Shown: positions 1 through 6,635, counted from the first letter of the stretch. The stretch: 8,787 bases of DNA from DAIOHQ01 sp036744635 (GCA_036744635.1 DAIOHQ010000211.1:1-8787), one strand, 5' to 3'. Notes: generated from the sequence alone by a model not told the origin. Made by a program: numbers and translations.

Positions 1-18
1 TATTACCGCTGAAGGAAG

Positions 19-52
19 GTCCGCGTTGAGCGGACGTAGCGCTGTAGTGCTA
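19..52. other. Two adjacent short hairpins before the CBS gene
   Basis: GTCCGC (19-24) and GCGGAC (30-35) form a perfect 6-bp stem around a 5-base loop. Directly after it, 37-43 and 46-52 form a second 7-bp stem (TAGCGCT / AGTGCTA, one G-T pair) with only two bases between the arms. No T-tract follows, so a classical rho-independent terminator is not supported. They may be the end of an upstream transcript that lies outside the window, or part of the leader region of the CBS gene. Nothing else is recognisable in bases 1-103. Confidence 0.3.
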
Positions 53-103
53 AAAGCAGATTCGTTTCGGAGAAAAGAGTCTGGTTTCCACAATCGGCGG
101 CGG

Positions 104-109
104 TACAAT
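104..109 (+). promoter_or_regulatory. Possible -10 box for the CBS-domain gene
   Basis: TACAAT matches five of six positions of the sigma-70 -10 consensus and lies 58 bases upstream of the chosen start at 168. No good -35 hexamer is found 16-18 bases upstream and the TG of an extended -10 is not intact, so this is only a candidate. Confidence 0.25.
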
Positions 110-167
110 GGCCGCAGGTGCCCGAGTCTCAAGGTTCGTGAACGTCTCTTATTGCCGGAGTCCTGCC

Positions 168-728
168 ATGGCGATCTTATGTCCAAGTTGCGGAGCGAAG
201 AACATCGAAGGCGTCGATCAGTGCGCCAATTGCGGCGGCGACCTGCGGTCCATCGACCTGCCCAAGCCGGCCTCCCGGATCGAGCAGACGGTCATGCACC
301 AGCCGCTGACGGCGCTGGGGATGTCGCAGATTCATGCCATCTCGCCGGAGACGACGCTGGAGACGGCGGTCTTCACGCTGATGCGCCAGAAGGCCGACAT
401 TCTCGAGGTGGTGGAGAACAATAAGCTGGTGGGGGTGTTGAGCGTGCGCGACATCGTCATGCGCGTCGGGGTGAACTATGCCCAGAAGCTGTCGATGCCG
501 GTGCGCTCGTTCATGACGCCCAATCCCGAGACGCTGCCTCCGGATGCTCCCATTACCTTCGCCATCAACAAGATGGACGTCGGCGGCTACCGCCACGTCC
601 CGGTGGTGCAGGCGGAGCGCATGGTGGGAGTGGTGTCGTCGAAGAACGTCATCCAGTATCTGGTGGACCACAGCCGCGCCACGGTGGCGACGGTGGGGAA
701 GACGATATCGCACGGCGCCAGTGCCTGA
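168..728 (+). CDS. Zinc-ribbon protein with tandem CBS domains
   Basis: The 186-residue product is cytoplasmic, with no signal peptide or membrane segment. Residues 1-24 carry two CxxC knuckles (C5, C8, C19, C22), typical of a small zinc ribbon. Two CBS domains follow at about 55-108 and 113-167; the second contains the usual GYRHVPVV strand and a GVVSSKN turn. CBS pairs (Bateman modules) bind adenine nucleotides and act as energy or ligand sensors, usually regulating a partner domain. Here no enzyme or transporter is attached, so the partner and ligand are unknown. I chose ATG 168 because GGAG at 157-160 is spaced 7 bases from it and the zinc knuckle begins immediately after. An in-frame start at 108 would add 20 unconvincing residues. 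The gene converges on the YggX-like gene and is probably monocistronic. The family call is firm; the biological role is not. Confidence 0.9.
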   Translation: MAILCPSCGAKNIEGVDQCANCGGDLRSIDLPKPASRIEQTVMHQPLTALGMSQIHAISPETTLETAVFTLMRQKADILEVVENNKLVGVLSVRDIVMRVGVNYAQKLSMPVRSFMTPNPETLPPDAPITFAINKMDVGGYRHVPVVQAERMVGVVSSKNVIQYLVDHSRATVATVGKTISHGASA

Positions 729-762
729 TCTTCGAGGGGTAATCGCAGCGATCCGCGCAGCT

Positions 763-839
763 TGTCATCCTGAGGTACTCCGAAGGATCTGCCGCGTATG
801 AAGATCCACGCAGATTCTTCAGAGTACTTCAGAATGACA
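763..839. repeat. REP-like palindromic element with TGTCATCCTGAG ends
   Basis: The arms at 763-797 and 808-839 are inverted copies separated by a 10-base loop. Aligned, they agree at 28 of 32 positions with one 3-base gap, and all four mismatches are transitions. The ends read TGTCATCCTGAG and, inverted, TGTCATTCTGAA. From memory, elements starting this way are dispersed in many copies in Acidobacteria and other soil and water bacteria; that is recollection, not a search. The element fills much of the 151-base gap between two convergent genes, so its transcript would fold into a long hairpin from either side and could help end transcription or protect 3' ends. There is no encoded protein and no evident T-tract. 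Confidence 0.75.
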
Positions 840-879
840 GTTGGTGATCGTTGTATGGCGCGGAATTACGCATGGTTCT

Positions 880-1476
880 TCAAGCCTTCAGGTTGAGAAA
901 CTCCATCATGTGCTGATCGAAGAGCTTTTGCGCCTGCGGGTCGTGCAGGGGAAGGCGCAGCTCGTTGATCACTTTCGTTCCCATGCCGATCCATTCCCGC
1001 CAGCAGTCAGCGCACACCTTCTCAAAGATCACCTTTCCCTGGGCGTTGGAAAACGGCGGCGCCGGCAGCTTCGGGCCGACCCGCCCGCAGCGGCTGCACA
1101 GGACCTCATTGCCGCTCAGCGGCTTATCCTGAACGGCGGCGGCGGTTTCGGGAATCGGCGCGCCCAGTTCTTTCAGCATGGCGACCATATCGTTCTTCGG
1201 CATCATATCGCCGCGCTCGGCGGCGATTTTCACGCCCTGGGTTAGCTGGGCGATGGCGGCGTCCTTCTGGTTTACCTTCAAGAGCGCCGTTGCGAGCAGT
1301 TGATAAGCCTTGGAGAGCTTCGGATTCAGCGCGATGACGCGCTGGAGCGACGCCACTGCCTCGTGAAACATGCCGCCGTCAAGATAGGCCCTGCCCAGCG
1401 AAAAGTGACCAAGTTCGTTGTTCGGATCGGCCTCGGCCATCTTGCGAAACTGTTCGATGCGTGCACTGTCGGACAT
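880..1476 (-). CDS. TPR protein with C-terminal YggX-like domain
   Basis: This 198-residue soluble protein has two parts. Residues about 22-89 contain two tetratricopeptide repeats (GHFSLGRAYLDGG-type and AYQLLATALLKVNQ-type), usually protein-protein interaction units. Residues about 125-196 resemble the YggX / Fe(2+)-trafficking family: a Trp-rich helix (CWREW), then an INE-x-R-L-x-L segment, a QxKLFDQHMMEFL helix and a basic end, in the same order as E. coli YggX. Unlike E. coli YggX, which as I recall has a single conserved cysteine near its N-terminus, this one has two CxxC knuckles (C127, C130, C155, C158), suggesting a zinc ribbon. YggX protects against oxidative damage to Fe-S proteins; an iron-related role here is inferred. 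The ATG at 1476 is supported by AAGGAG, whose GGAG (1485-1488) is 8 bases upstream. It lies 57 bases downstream of the GT-C gene on the same strand. Confidence 0.8.
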   Translation of the reverse strand: MSDSARIEQFRKMAEADPNNELGHFSLGRAYLDGGMFHEAVASLQRVIALNPKLSKAYQLLATALLKVNQKDAAIAQLTQGVKIAAERGDMMPKNDMVAMLKELGAPIPETAAAVQDKPLSGNEVLCSRCGRVGPKLPAPPFSNAQGKVIFEKVCADCWREWIGMGTKVINELRLPLHDPQAQKLFDQHMMEFLNLKA

Positions 1477-1502
1477 ACGATGATCTCCTTTTGCTCTGGT
1501 CG

Positions 1503-1508
1503 ATTATA
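1503..1508 (-). promoter_or_regulatory. Perfect -10 hexamer upstream of the TPR-YggX gene
   Basis: On the minus strand this reads TATAAT, a perfect sigma-70 -10 box. Transcription would start near 1496, giving a leader of about 20 bases that still contains the AAGGAG ribosome site. No convincing -35 hexamer or extended TGn motif precedes it. It suggests the TPR-YggX gene can be transcribed independently of the GT-C gene upstream. Confidence 0.4.
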
Positions 1509-1533
1509 GCGGGCTGCCGCGCTTCACGCCCTG

Positions 1534-3384
1534 CTACGGCGCCGCCACCGGCTGGGAAGTCGGCGCCTCGCCATTGGCGAGGTCGCGAGCGCGGCCGAGG
1601 TAATAAATCGCCCCATCCTTTTCATCGAACAGGTAGAAATAGCGATTGTCCGGCTGGCCGGCATAATAGCGGTAGACTTCGATGTTGCGCGGGCCCAGGT
1701 CATGGGCTTTGACCACCGGCGAGTCATCCGGCCAGATCACCTCGCTGTTATAGACCGGCTCATCATCGATGTTCTGGTTGGGATGAAATCGGAAGAGCAC
1801 CACCGCGGGCTGGTGCGGCAGGGCGGCCATCCTCTGGTTAAAGGTGCGGAAAAACACCGGCGGGTGCAGCTCATCGTTTGCATACCGGTTGAACTCCGGC
1901 ATCGCGCTGATGCACAACATGCAGATCGCTAACGCCAGAAACGTCGTCAGCTCGCGGCGGCGGGGGAAGCTCTGTTCGAGCATTTTCGCGCCCAGCAGCG
2001 CCCCAAACGCCACCGGCAGGATCACCACGATCAGATAATGCGCCAGGAAAAAGACGAAGAAGATGAACAGCCCGATGAACGCCGGGAAAATACCGGCGAC
2101 GGCGAGGCGGCGCGGCTCGCCCAGGCCGAGCAGCGCCAGCGGCATCAGGGCGATGAAGAACGGATGGGGTAGCGTCTCGAAGAACAGCACCGGCAGTTTT
2201 CCGAAGAGCCAGTCGGGCACCAATGTGCCGATCTTGTGTCCCTCCAGCGTCGGCTTGGCCAGCCGCATGTAGAATTCCTGCTTCTGGAAAATCACCGATT
2301 GCGGCCGCGCGGTTGAATCGTAGGGATGAAAGCCGAATCCGGTGCCGGGCATGTCGCGGTCGTGATAGAAGCGGTGGGGGGTGGTGAACCATTGCCCGGT
2401 AATGGTGCGGTTGGCCGCCACCTGCAGCGCCAGAAACGGCGCCGCCGCGAGCACCACGCAGCCGCCGGTGATCAGCCACTGTTTTTTCGCGTGATGACGC
2501 AGATCGAAGAGCATCGCCAGGCCGATCGGGATCGCGAAGGCCAATGCATCCACCGGGCGGGTGATCGCCCCCCAGCCGGCGAAGCAGCCGACCGCCAGCG
2601 CCCAGCGCCAGTTGTGTTTGCGCCGCCAGCGCAGGTAGGCCAGCATGGTGAGCAGTTCCAGAGCCATCAGCGGGATCGGCGCCATCAGCCGGATCGACAG
2701 CCAGCGAAAAATCCGCAGCGGCAGCAGCATCAGCACCGAAATCAGCCCGTACATCCCGTCGACGAGATCGGTGATCACCAGATACAGCAGCCCGGCGCAG
2801 CCGCCGCTGTAGACCAGCGGCATGAACCAGGCCGGCACGTGCAGCCACAGCGCCGGCAGATACGCCAGCGCCGTGCCGGGAAAATAGATCGACGCGTAAA
2901 CCGGCTTGGTGAGAATCCAGAAGGTGTCGAAAAAATCCGGCAGCGGCAGGGCAGGCATCGCGAGCTTGCCGTGCGCCAACATGTGGATTTGAAGCATGTA
3001 GCTGAACTCATCATGAACGTGCATGGGGAATACCCGCTGCACGTAAATGGCCGAGCCGTAAAGATACAGCGCCGCCAGCACCGCGATCGCCAGGGCGGTG
3101 AGGCGTGCCGCCTTCGCCGAAGGATTGCGGATGCGATCGAGCAGCCCCGCGACCAGGCGATTCACCGGCGGGATCAGCGCCAGCAGCGCGATCGCCACCA
3201 GCAGCTTGAGCTGGATCGTCAGACCATACAGGTTGCTGAAGTTCAGCCACAGCTCGACGCCGACCAGCAGCAGGAGAATGCAGGAAATCTTTACCGCAAC
3301 CGAAGGCTGCGCCATCTCCGGCACCCGCGCATCGGTAATGCGCGACTCGTAGTCGGGGGTGATCGGCGCACTTTTTTCATTCAT
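1534..3384 (-). CDS. GT-C fold membrane glycosyltransferase (GT39/ArnT-like)
   Basis: The 616-residue protein has a short soluble N-terminus (about 30 residues) followed by roughly a dozen hydrophobic segments, for example 32-48, 60-76, 94-113, 186-205, 211-225, 262-275, 281-295, 305-320, 405-421, 428-447 and 449-465. A soluble C-terminal tail covers about 495-616. A D-E pair (D125, E126) sits in the first large periplasmic loop after HVH. This is the position of the catalytic acidic residues in GT-C enzymes such as PMT and ArnT, which transfer sugars from polyprenyl-phosphate donors at the outer face of the inner membrane. A TRPVDAL motif (275-281) matches the conserved arginine-proline region of this superfamily. 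The acceptor cannot be read from sequence. ATG 3384 has no clear Shine-Dalgarno; the start is set by the end of the upstream space and the next residues. It is divergent from the GT2 gene, which could make the lipid-linked donor. Assignment to the GT-C superfamily is good; the exact GT family is uncertain. Confidence 0.82.
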   Translation of the reverse strand: MNEKSAPITPDYESRITDARVPEMAQPSVAVKISCILLLLVGVELWLNFSNLYGLTIQLKLLVAIALLALIPPVNRLVAGLLDRIRNPSAKAARLTALAIAVLAALYLYGSAIYVQRVFPMHVHDEFSYMLQIHMLAHGKLAMPALPLPDFFDTFWILTKPVYASIYFPGTALAYLPALWLHVPAWFMPLVYSGGCAGLLYLVITDLVDGMYGLISVLMLLPLRIFRWLSIRLMAPIPLMALELLTMLAYLRWRRKHNWRWALAVGCFAGWGAITRPVDALAFAIPIGLAMLFDLRHHAKKQWLITGGCVVLAAAPFLALQVAANRTITGQWFTTPHRFYHDRDMPGTGFGFHPYDSTARPQSVIFQKQEFYMRLAKPTLEGHKIGTLVPDWLFGKLPVLFFETLPHPFFIALMPLALLGLGEPRRLAVAGIFPAFIGLFIFFVFFLAHYLIVVILPVAFGALLGAKMLEQSFPRRRELTTFLALAICMLCISAMPEFNRYANDELHPPVFFRTFNQRMAALPHQPAVVLFRFHPNQNIDDEPVYNSEVIWPDDSPVVKAHDLGPRNIEVYRYYAGQPDNRYFYLFDEKDGAIYYLGRARDLANGEAPTSQPVAAP

Positions 3385-3397
3385 GGCGATGTGCCCG

Positions 3398-3427
3398 AGG
3401 GTATGTCGCGGCCGGTCTCCATGTCAA
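3398..3427 (-). promoter_or_regulatory. Candidate promoter for the GT-C gene
   Basis: On the minus strand a perfect -35 TTGACA (3422-3427) is followed after 18 bases by TACCCT (3398-3403), which matches only three of six -10 positions. The predicted start of transcription would be about 7 bases before ATG 3384, giving an almost leaderless message, in keeping with the lack of a Shine-Dalgarno there. The 97-base divergent gap must also hold the promoter of the GT2 gene, for which I see no good match. Confidence 0.35.
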
Positions 3428-3481
3428 CGAGGCCACGCAGCTTTCGTTGAACTGCGGCGGTAGGGCTGCTAGGGTTAGATT

Positions 3482-5005
3482 GTGAACCCGTTCATCCAGC
3501 AACAGACCGCGTTGCGCCATCAGTCGCCGTCGGGGCAGGGGGGGCGGGTGTTGGTTTTTATCGTCGCCTACGAGGCCGAAAAGCACATCGCATCGGTTTT
3601 CGAGCAGATTCCCGCCGAATTGTACAACACCGACCGCGTGCATTTTCTGGTGATCGACGACGGCTCTTCCGATGCCGGCGCCAAGGTGGCCAGCGAATGG
3701 ATCCGCGAGCACGATATTCACAATGTCACGGTGCTGCGCAACCCGGTGAACCAGGGGTACGGCGGCAATCAAAAGCTCGGATATCGCATCGGCATCGAGG
3801 CCGGGTTCGATTTCATCATCCTGCTGCACGGCGATGGCCAGTATGCGCCGCAGCTTCTGCCCCACTTCATCGAGACCTGGGAGACCACCGGCGCCGATGT
3901 GGTGCTCGGCTCGCGCATGCAGGACCTGCGCGGCGCCCGCCAGGGGGGCATGCCGTGGTACAAGATGATCGGCAACCGCCTGCTGACGCTCACCCAGAAC
4001 GCCCTGACCGGCTATCGCCTTTCGGAATACCACACCGGCTATCGCGGCTACTCGACCGACTTTCTGCGCAAGGTGCCGTTCGAGTCCAACACCAACGACT
4101 TCCATTTCGATACCGAAATCCTGCTGCAGGCCATGTACGTGGGGGCGAAGATCGAGGAGTTCGCGATTCCCACCCGCTACGGCGATGAAATCTGCCGCGT
4201 CAACGGGCCGAAATACGCCCGCGATGTCGTGCTTGCGACGCTGCAGTACAAGGCGCATCAGCGGGGATTCTTGTGCAACGTGAAATATCGCGAGCTGCGT
4301 CCGCGCGGCGCCGGCAAGCGCCGTGGAACGTATCCCCACCAGGCGCGGGCGCTGCACCTGATCGAGAAAATCGCGCCGGCCAGGGTGCTGGAAGTGACCG
4401 CCGGCGATGCCCCCATCGCCGGGCGCCTGCGCGTCCTGGGAATCGAGACAACCCAGATCGATGCCCATGAATTACTGGCTGATAGCGCCATCGATCCCTT
4501 CGCGTTCGATGCGGTGCTGCTGCTGGACGTGCTGGAACATCTGGAGGACCCCGAGGCGTTCCTGGTCGCCCTGCGCCATCGCAGCAACTCAATCCGCGGC
4601 CGGGGGGATGGAACGAAAGTCATCGTCAGCGCCGCCAACGTTGCCTTCGCCGCCGTCCGCCTCAACCTGCTCTTCGGCCGCTATACCTACGCCGAGCGCG
4701 GCATCCTCGACATCCAGCACAAGCGCCTCTACACCCGCCGCACCTTCCTGCGCACCCTCCGCGAATGCGGCTACGTCATCGAAAAGTTCTATCCAATAGA
4801 AACCCCTTTCGACACCGTCGTCGGCGGCAAGACCGGCAAGCTGCTGGGAAAATTCGCCGCGATGCTGGCCAACGTCTGGCCGAGCCTCTTCGCCTTCCAG
4901 TTCGTCGTCCAATGCCATCCCCTCCCCGGCGTCCGGCAGATTCTCAGAAACGCCGAGCATCACCTCATCGCCGGCCAGGAAGTCGAGGAAGCGGTGGGGC
5001 GATAA
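3482..5005 (+). CDS. Bifunctional GT2 glycosyltransferase / SAM-methyltransferase
   Basis: The 507-residue protein is soluble. Residues about 20-265 form a GT2 (GT-A fold) domain of the dolichyl-phosphate mannose/glucose synthase type: FIVAYEAE entry strand, D59-D60-G-S nucleotide-sugar loop, NQGYGGNQKLGYRIG helix, the metal-binding HGDGQ (D118) and a Y-R-G-Y segment (187-190). Such enzymes charge polyprenyl phosphate with a sugar from a nucleotide donor. Residues about 285-440 resemble a class I SAM-methyltransferase of the UbiG/COG2227 type: FDAVLLLDVLEHLEDP (342-357) and KRLYTRRTFLRTLRECGY (414-431). However motif I is VLEVTAGDAP instead of the usual glycine-rich loop, so SAM binding may be weak or lost. 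GTG 3482 is chosen because AGGG at 3471-3474 lies 7 bases upstream. An architecture of this type is known in annotation as bifunctional glycosyltransferase/methyltransferase. Its divergent GT-C neighbour is a plausible user of its lipid-linked product. The sugar is unknown. Confidence 0.88.
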   Translation: MNPFIQQQTALRHQSPSGQGGRVLVFIVAYEAEKHIASVFEQIPAELYNTDRVHFLVIDDGSSDAGAKVASEWIREHDIHNVTVLRNPVNQGYGGNQKLGYRIGIEAGFDFIILLHGDGQYAPQLLPHFIETWETTGADVVLGSRMQDLRGARQGGMPWYKMIGNRLLTLTQNALTGYRLSEYHTGYRGYSTDFLRKVPFESNTNDFHFDTEILLQAMYVGAKIEEFAIPTRYGDEICRVNGPKYARDVVLATLQYKAHQRGFLCNVKYRELRPRGAGKRRGTYPHQARALHLIEKIAPARVLEVTAGDAPIAGRLRVLGIETTQIDAHELLADSAIDPFAFDAVLLLDVLEHLEDPEAFLVALRHRSNSIRGRGDGTKVIVSAANVAFAAVRLNLLFGRYTYAERGILDIQHKRLYTRRTFLRTLRECGYVIEKFYPIETPFDTVVGGKTGKLLGKFAAMLANVWPSLFAFQFVVQCHPLPGVRQILRNAEHHLIAGQEVEEAVGR

Positions 5006-5056
5006 TCGGGTGTAGCACTTGTTTGTCGGGGATGGAGCAATATCGCTTTCAACGTG

Positions 5057-5078
5057 GCATGGGGCTACCAGCCCATGC
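5057..5078. repeat. Palindrome with GCATGGG/CCCATGC arms
   Basis: GCATGGGGCT (5057-5066) and AGCCCATGC (5070-5078) pair around a 3-base loop with one bulged G. Directly before it is GTGGCA (5054-5059), the same hexamer that ends the last palindrome in this gap in inverted form (TGCCAC, 5334-5339). Three tandem AGCGC units follow at 5085-5099. The element lies 52 bases past the GT2 stop codon and belongs to the cluster of palindromes filling 5006-5362. Confidence 0.65.
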
Positions 5079-5116
5079 GCTCGAAGCGCAGCGCAGCGCT
5101 CTTCACTGCGGATTTC

Positions 5117-5247
5117 GGTAGTGGGTCCAGTTTGGGTGCCACAGGTCGGCGTACTCGCAGACCTGTGTCTTACCGCGTCGCTACGCGGCACAGGTCTCGG
5201 AGGTCCGCGACCTGTGGCACCAAGAAATTTCAAACTGATCCATTGCC
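5117..5247. repeat. 131-base nested inverted repeat
   Basis: A perfect 13-base inverted repeat (5135-5147 and 5209-5221) is flanked outward by imperfect copies of one another (5117-5134 and 5231-5247, sharing AGTTTG and TGG-TC blocks). Inside it the octamer CACAGGTC or its inverse occurs four times in alternating orientation (5140-5147, 5160-5167, 5189-5196, 5209-5216), around a central CCGCGT/ACGCGG hairpin (5173-5188). The strand can therefore fold in two alternative ways: three side-by-side hairpins, or one long stem with the central hairpin on top. No protein is encoded. It resembles a compound REP/BIME or a very small MITE; no target-site duplication is obvious. It may also act as a transcription barrier between the convergent GT2 and holB genes. 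Confidence 0.75.
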
Positions 5248-5305
5248 CGGATTGCAAAGATCTTCTTTCCGCCACGAAATGCTGCATTGGCGCTGCGATT
5301 CTTGC

Positions 5306-5336
5306 GCACGGGCTGGTGGCTGCTGGTGGCCCGTGC
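5306..5336. repeat. Palindrome with GCACGGGC/GCCCGTGC arms
   Basis: GCACGGGC (5306-5313) and GCCCGTGC (5329-5336) form a perfect 8-bp stem around a 15-base loop that holds two GGTGG units. The right side runs on as CCAC, so that read inwards it starts GTGGCACGGG, much like the GTGGCATGGG at 5054. It is the third palindrome in the 357-base gap between the GT2 and holB genes. Between 5248 and 5305 I see no further structure. Confidence 0.6.
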
Positions 5337-5362
5337 CACAATTGGGACGCCACATTCGAGTG

Positions 5363-6388
5363 CTACGCCAGTTGCCGCTCCAGAGTCACCGCCAACTGCT
5401 GAAACGTCAGCGGAATATTCACATTCGCATCCAGGTACATTTCCGCCCGCGCCAGCGCATCAATCCCGGCGCAAATCTGCTCCAGCCGTTCCGGATCATC
5501 GGTGGCCGCCAGCTTCCTTCGCATGGTGTTGCCGGCGATGTGCAGATACAGCCCCAGCCCCTCGCGCGTCGCCTGATCCTTGCTGGAAAGCGGGTCGCGC
5601 TCCATCTGCTTCTGCGCGTACGATTCCGCTGCCGCCTTGAACCAGTCCGGAAGGTCGGCGGCGCAGCCCCGGCCGGCCAGCAATTGTTCGACCTGCGCCG
5701 CCAACTGCCCGGCCGCGTCGATCACGCCGTCCTCGATCCACTTCAGCGCCAGCCCCAGCGATCCTTCAGCAAACGCCGAGGCGCTGGCGGCCGTCTTTGC
5801 GTCGATCCCGCGCCCCGCCAACTGCTTCGCCACCAGCTCCGGCGCCAGCGCCGCGAAGCGCACGATCTGGCAGCGGCTGCGGATCGTCGGCAGCAGGGCC
5901 CCCGGCTGGTCGGTCAGTAGAATGATCAGCGTCTGACCCGCCGGTTCTTCCAGCGTCTTGAGGATCGCGTTCTGTGCCTGCGTGTTCATCAATTCCGCCT
6001 GCTCGATGATGAACACCTTGCCGTGGTTCATCATTGCCTTGCGCCCGGCCGGCTCGATCAGCTCCGGGCGCAGGACATTCAGCGACAGGTCGATCCCCTT
6101 GCTCTTGCCGGTCTTGTCGTGATAGCGGATCAGCTCCTTGGTGATGACGTGATAGTCGGGATGGTTTCCCGAGCCCATGACCGTGCAACTGGCGCATTGC
6201 CCGCACGGCACATCGTCCTTGGGATGCGCGCACAAAAAAAGCCCCGCCAACGCCCGCGCCGTCGTCGCTTTGCCCACCCCAGCCGGCCCGGCGAAGATCA
6301 ACCCGTGCGCCAGCCGCCCAGCGCGATAGGCACGGCGGATCGAATCGACCGCTCCCTCCTGTCCCAGAATATCTGCCAACTTCGTCAC
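5363..6388 (-). CDS. holB: DNA polymerase III subunit delta prime
   Basis: This is the clamp-loader subunit that, with delta and tau/gamma, opens the beta sliding clamp and loads it on primed DNA. The 341-residue product is within the normal size range. Visible features in order are the GQ box at its start (ILGQEGAVDSIRRA), Walker A-type loop GPAGVGKAT (34-42), four zinc-module cysteines (C53, C62, C65, C68), a Walker B-like strand KVFIIEQAE (124-132), AILKTLEEP (141-149) and the SRC motif (171-173) that acts as sensor and arginine finger in this family. The Walker A lysine is kept, whereas delta prime in E. coli does not hydrolyse ATP, so a gamma/tau-like paralogue must be considered. The short length without a long tail favours delta prime. 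The GTG start at 6388 is supported by GGGAG (6396-6400), 7 bases upstream. The gene converges on the GT2 gene across the palindrome cluster. Confidence 0.92.
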   Translation of the reverse strand: MTKLADILGQEGAVDSIRRAYRAGRLAHGLIFAGPAGVGKATTARALAGLFLCAHPKDDVPCGQCASCTVMGSGNHPDYHVITKELIRYHDKTGKSKGIDLSLNVLRPELIEPAGRKAMMNHGKVFIIEQAELMNTQAQNAILKTLEEPAGQTLIILLTDQPGALLPTIRSRCQIVRFAALAPELVAKQLAGRGIDAKTAASASAFAEGSLGLALKWIEDGVIDAAGQLAAQVEQLLAGRGCAADLPDWFKAAAESYAQKQMERDPLSSKDQATREGLGLYLHIAGNTMRRKLAATDDPERLEQICAGIDALARAEMYLDANVNIPLTFQQLAVTLERQLA

Positions 6389-6635
6389 GCGAACGCTCCC
6401 AATGATCCGGCAAGATTTCGATTATCCGCGGCCATCGCCGCATTCTATCCGCAGGTTGTCGGACGTACAGGAGCGGCCGGCGACTGCGATCTGTAATTAT
6501 TGAATTGCCCTCCTTACCCAGCCGATATTTTTGGTACAGGCGGAACAAACGAAGCTCTCTGCCGCGACCACCACTTCACGCCGCCGCATTCCGCGGAGGC
6601 AATCGTCGCGGCCGCAGCGCTTCACCGAGGGAACG

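Noticed and set aside
26..424. A 132-codon plus-strand frame at the start of the window
   Set aside because: It is an alternate frame of the CBS gene with an Arg/Asp-rich composition; the zinc knuckle and CBS motifs are in the 168-728 frame.
2326..3450. A 374-codon plus-strand open frame opposite the GT-C gene
   Set aside because: It is antisense to a gene with clear membrane topology and motifs, and its product is a low-complexity Arg/Gln/His-rich string typical of reading the complement of GC-rich coding sequence.
3447..3475. TTGAAC and TAGGGT as promoter of the GT2 gene
   Set aside because: The -10 matches only three positions and overlaps the ribosome site, so it cannot give a transcript containing that site.
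3377..4468. A 363-codon minus-strand open frame opposite the GT2 domain
   Set aside because: The plus strand has DDGS, HGDGQ and other GT2 motifs; the antisense product shows no family motifs.
4589..5920. Open frames on both strands extending through the palindrome gap
   Set aside because: They begin or end inside the GT2 and holB genes in other frames and cross palindromic repeats; no domain is visible in the gap part.
6500..6529. TTGAAT and GATATT spaced by 18 bases as promoter of the cysteine-rich gene
   Set aside because: Each hexamer matches only four of six positions, and the start would lie about 100 bases upstream of the gene; not distinguishable from chance in the more AT-rich patch.
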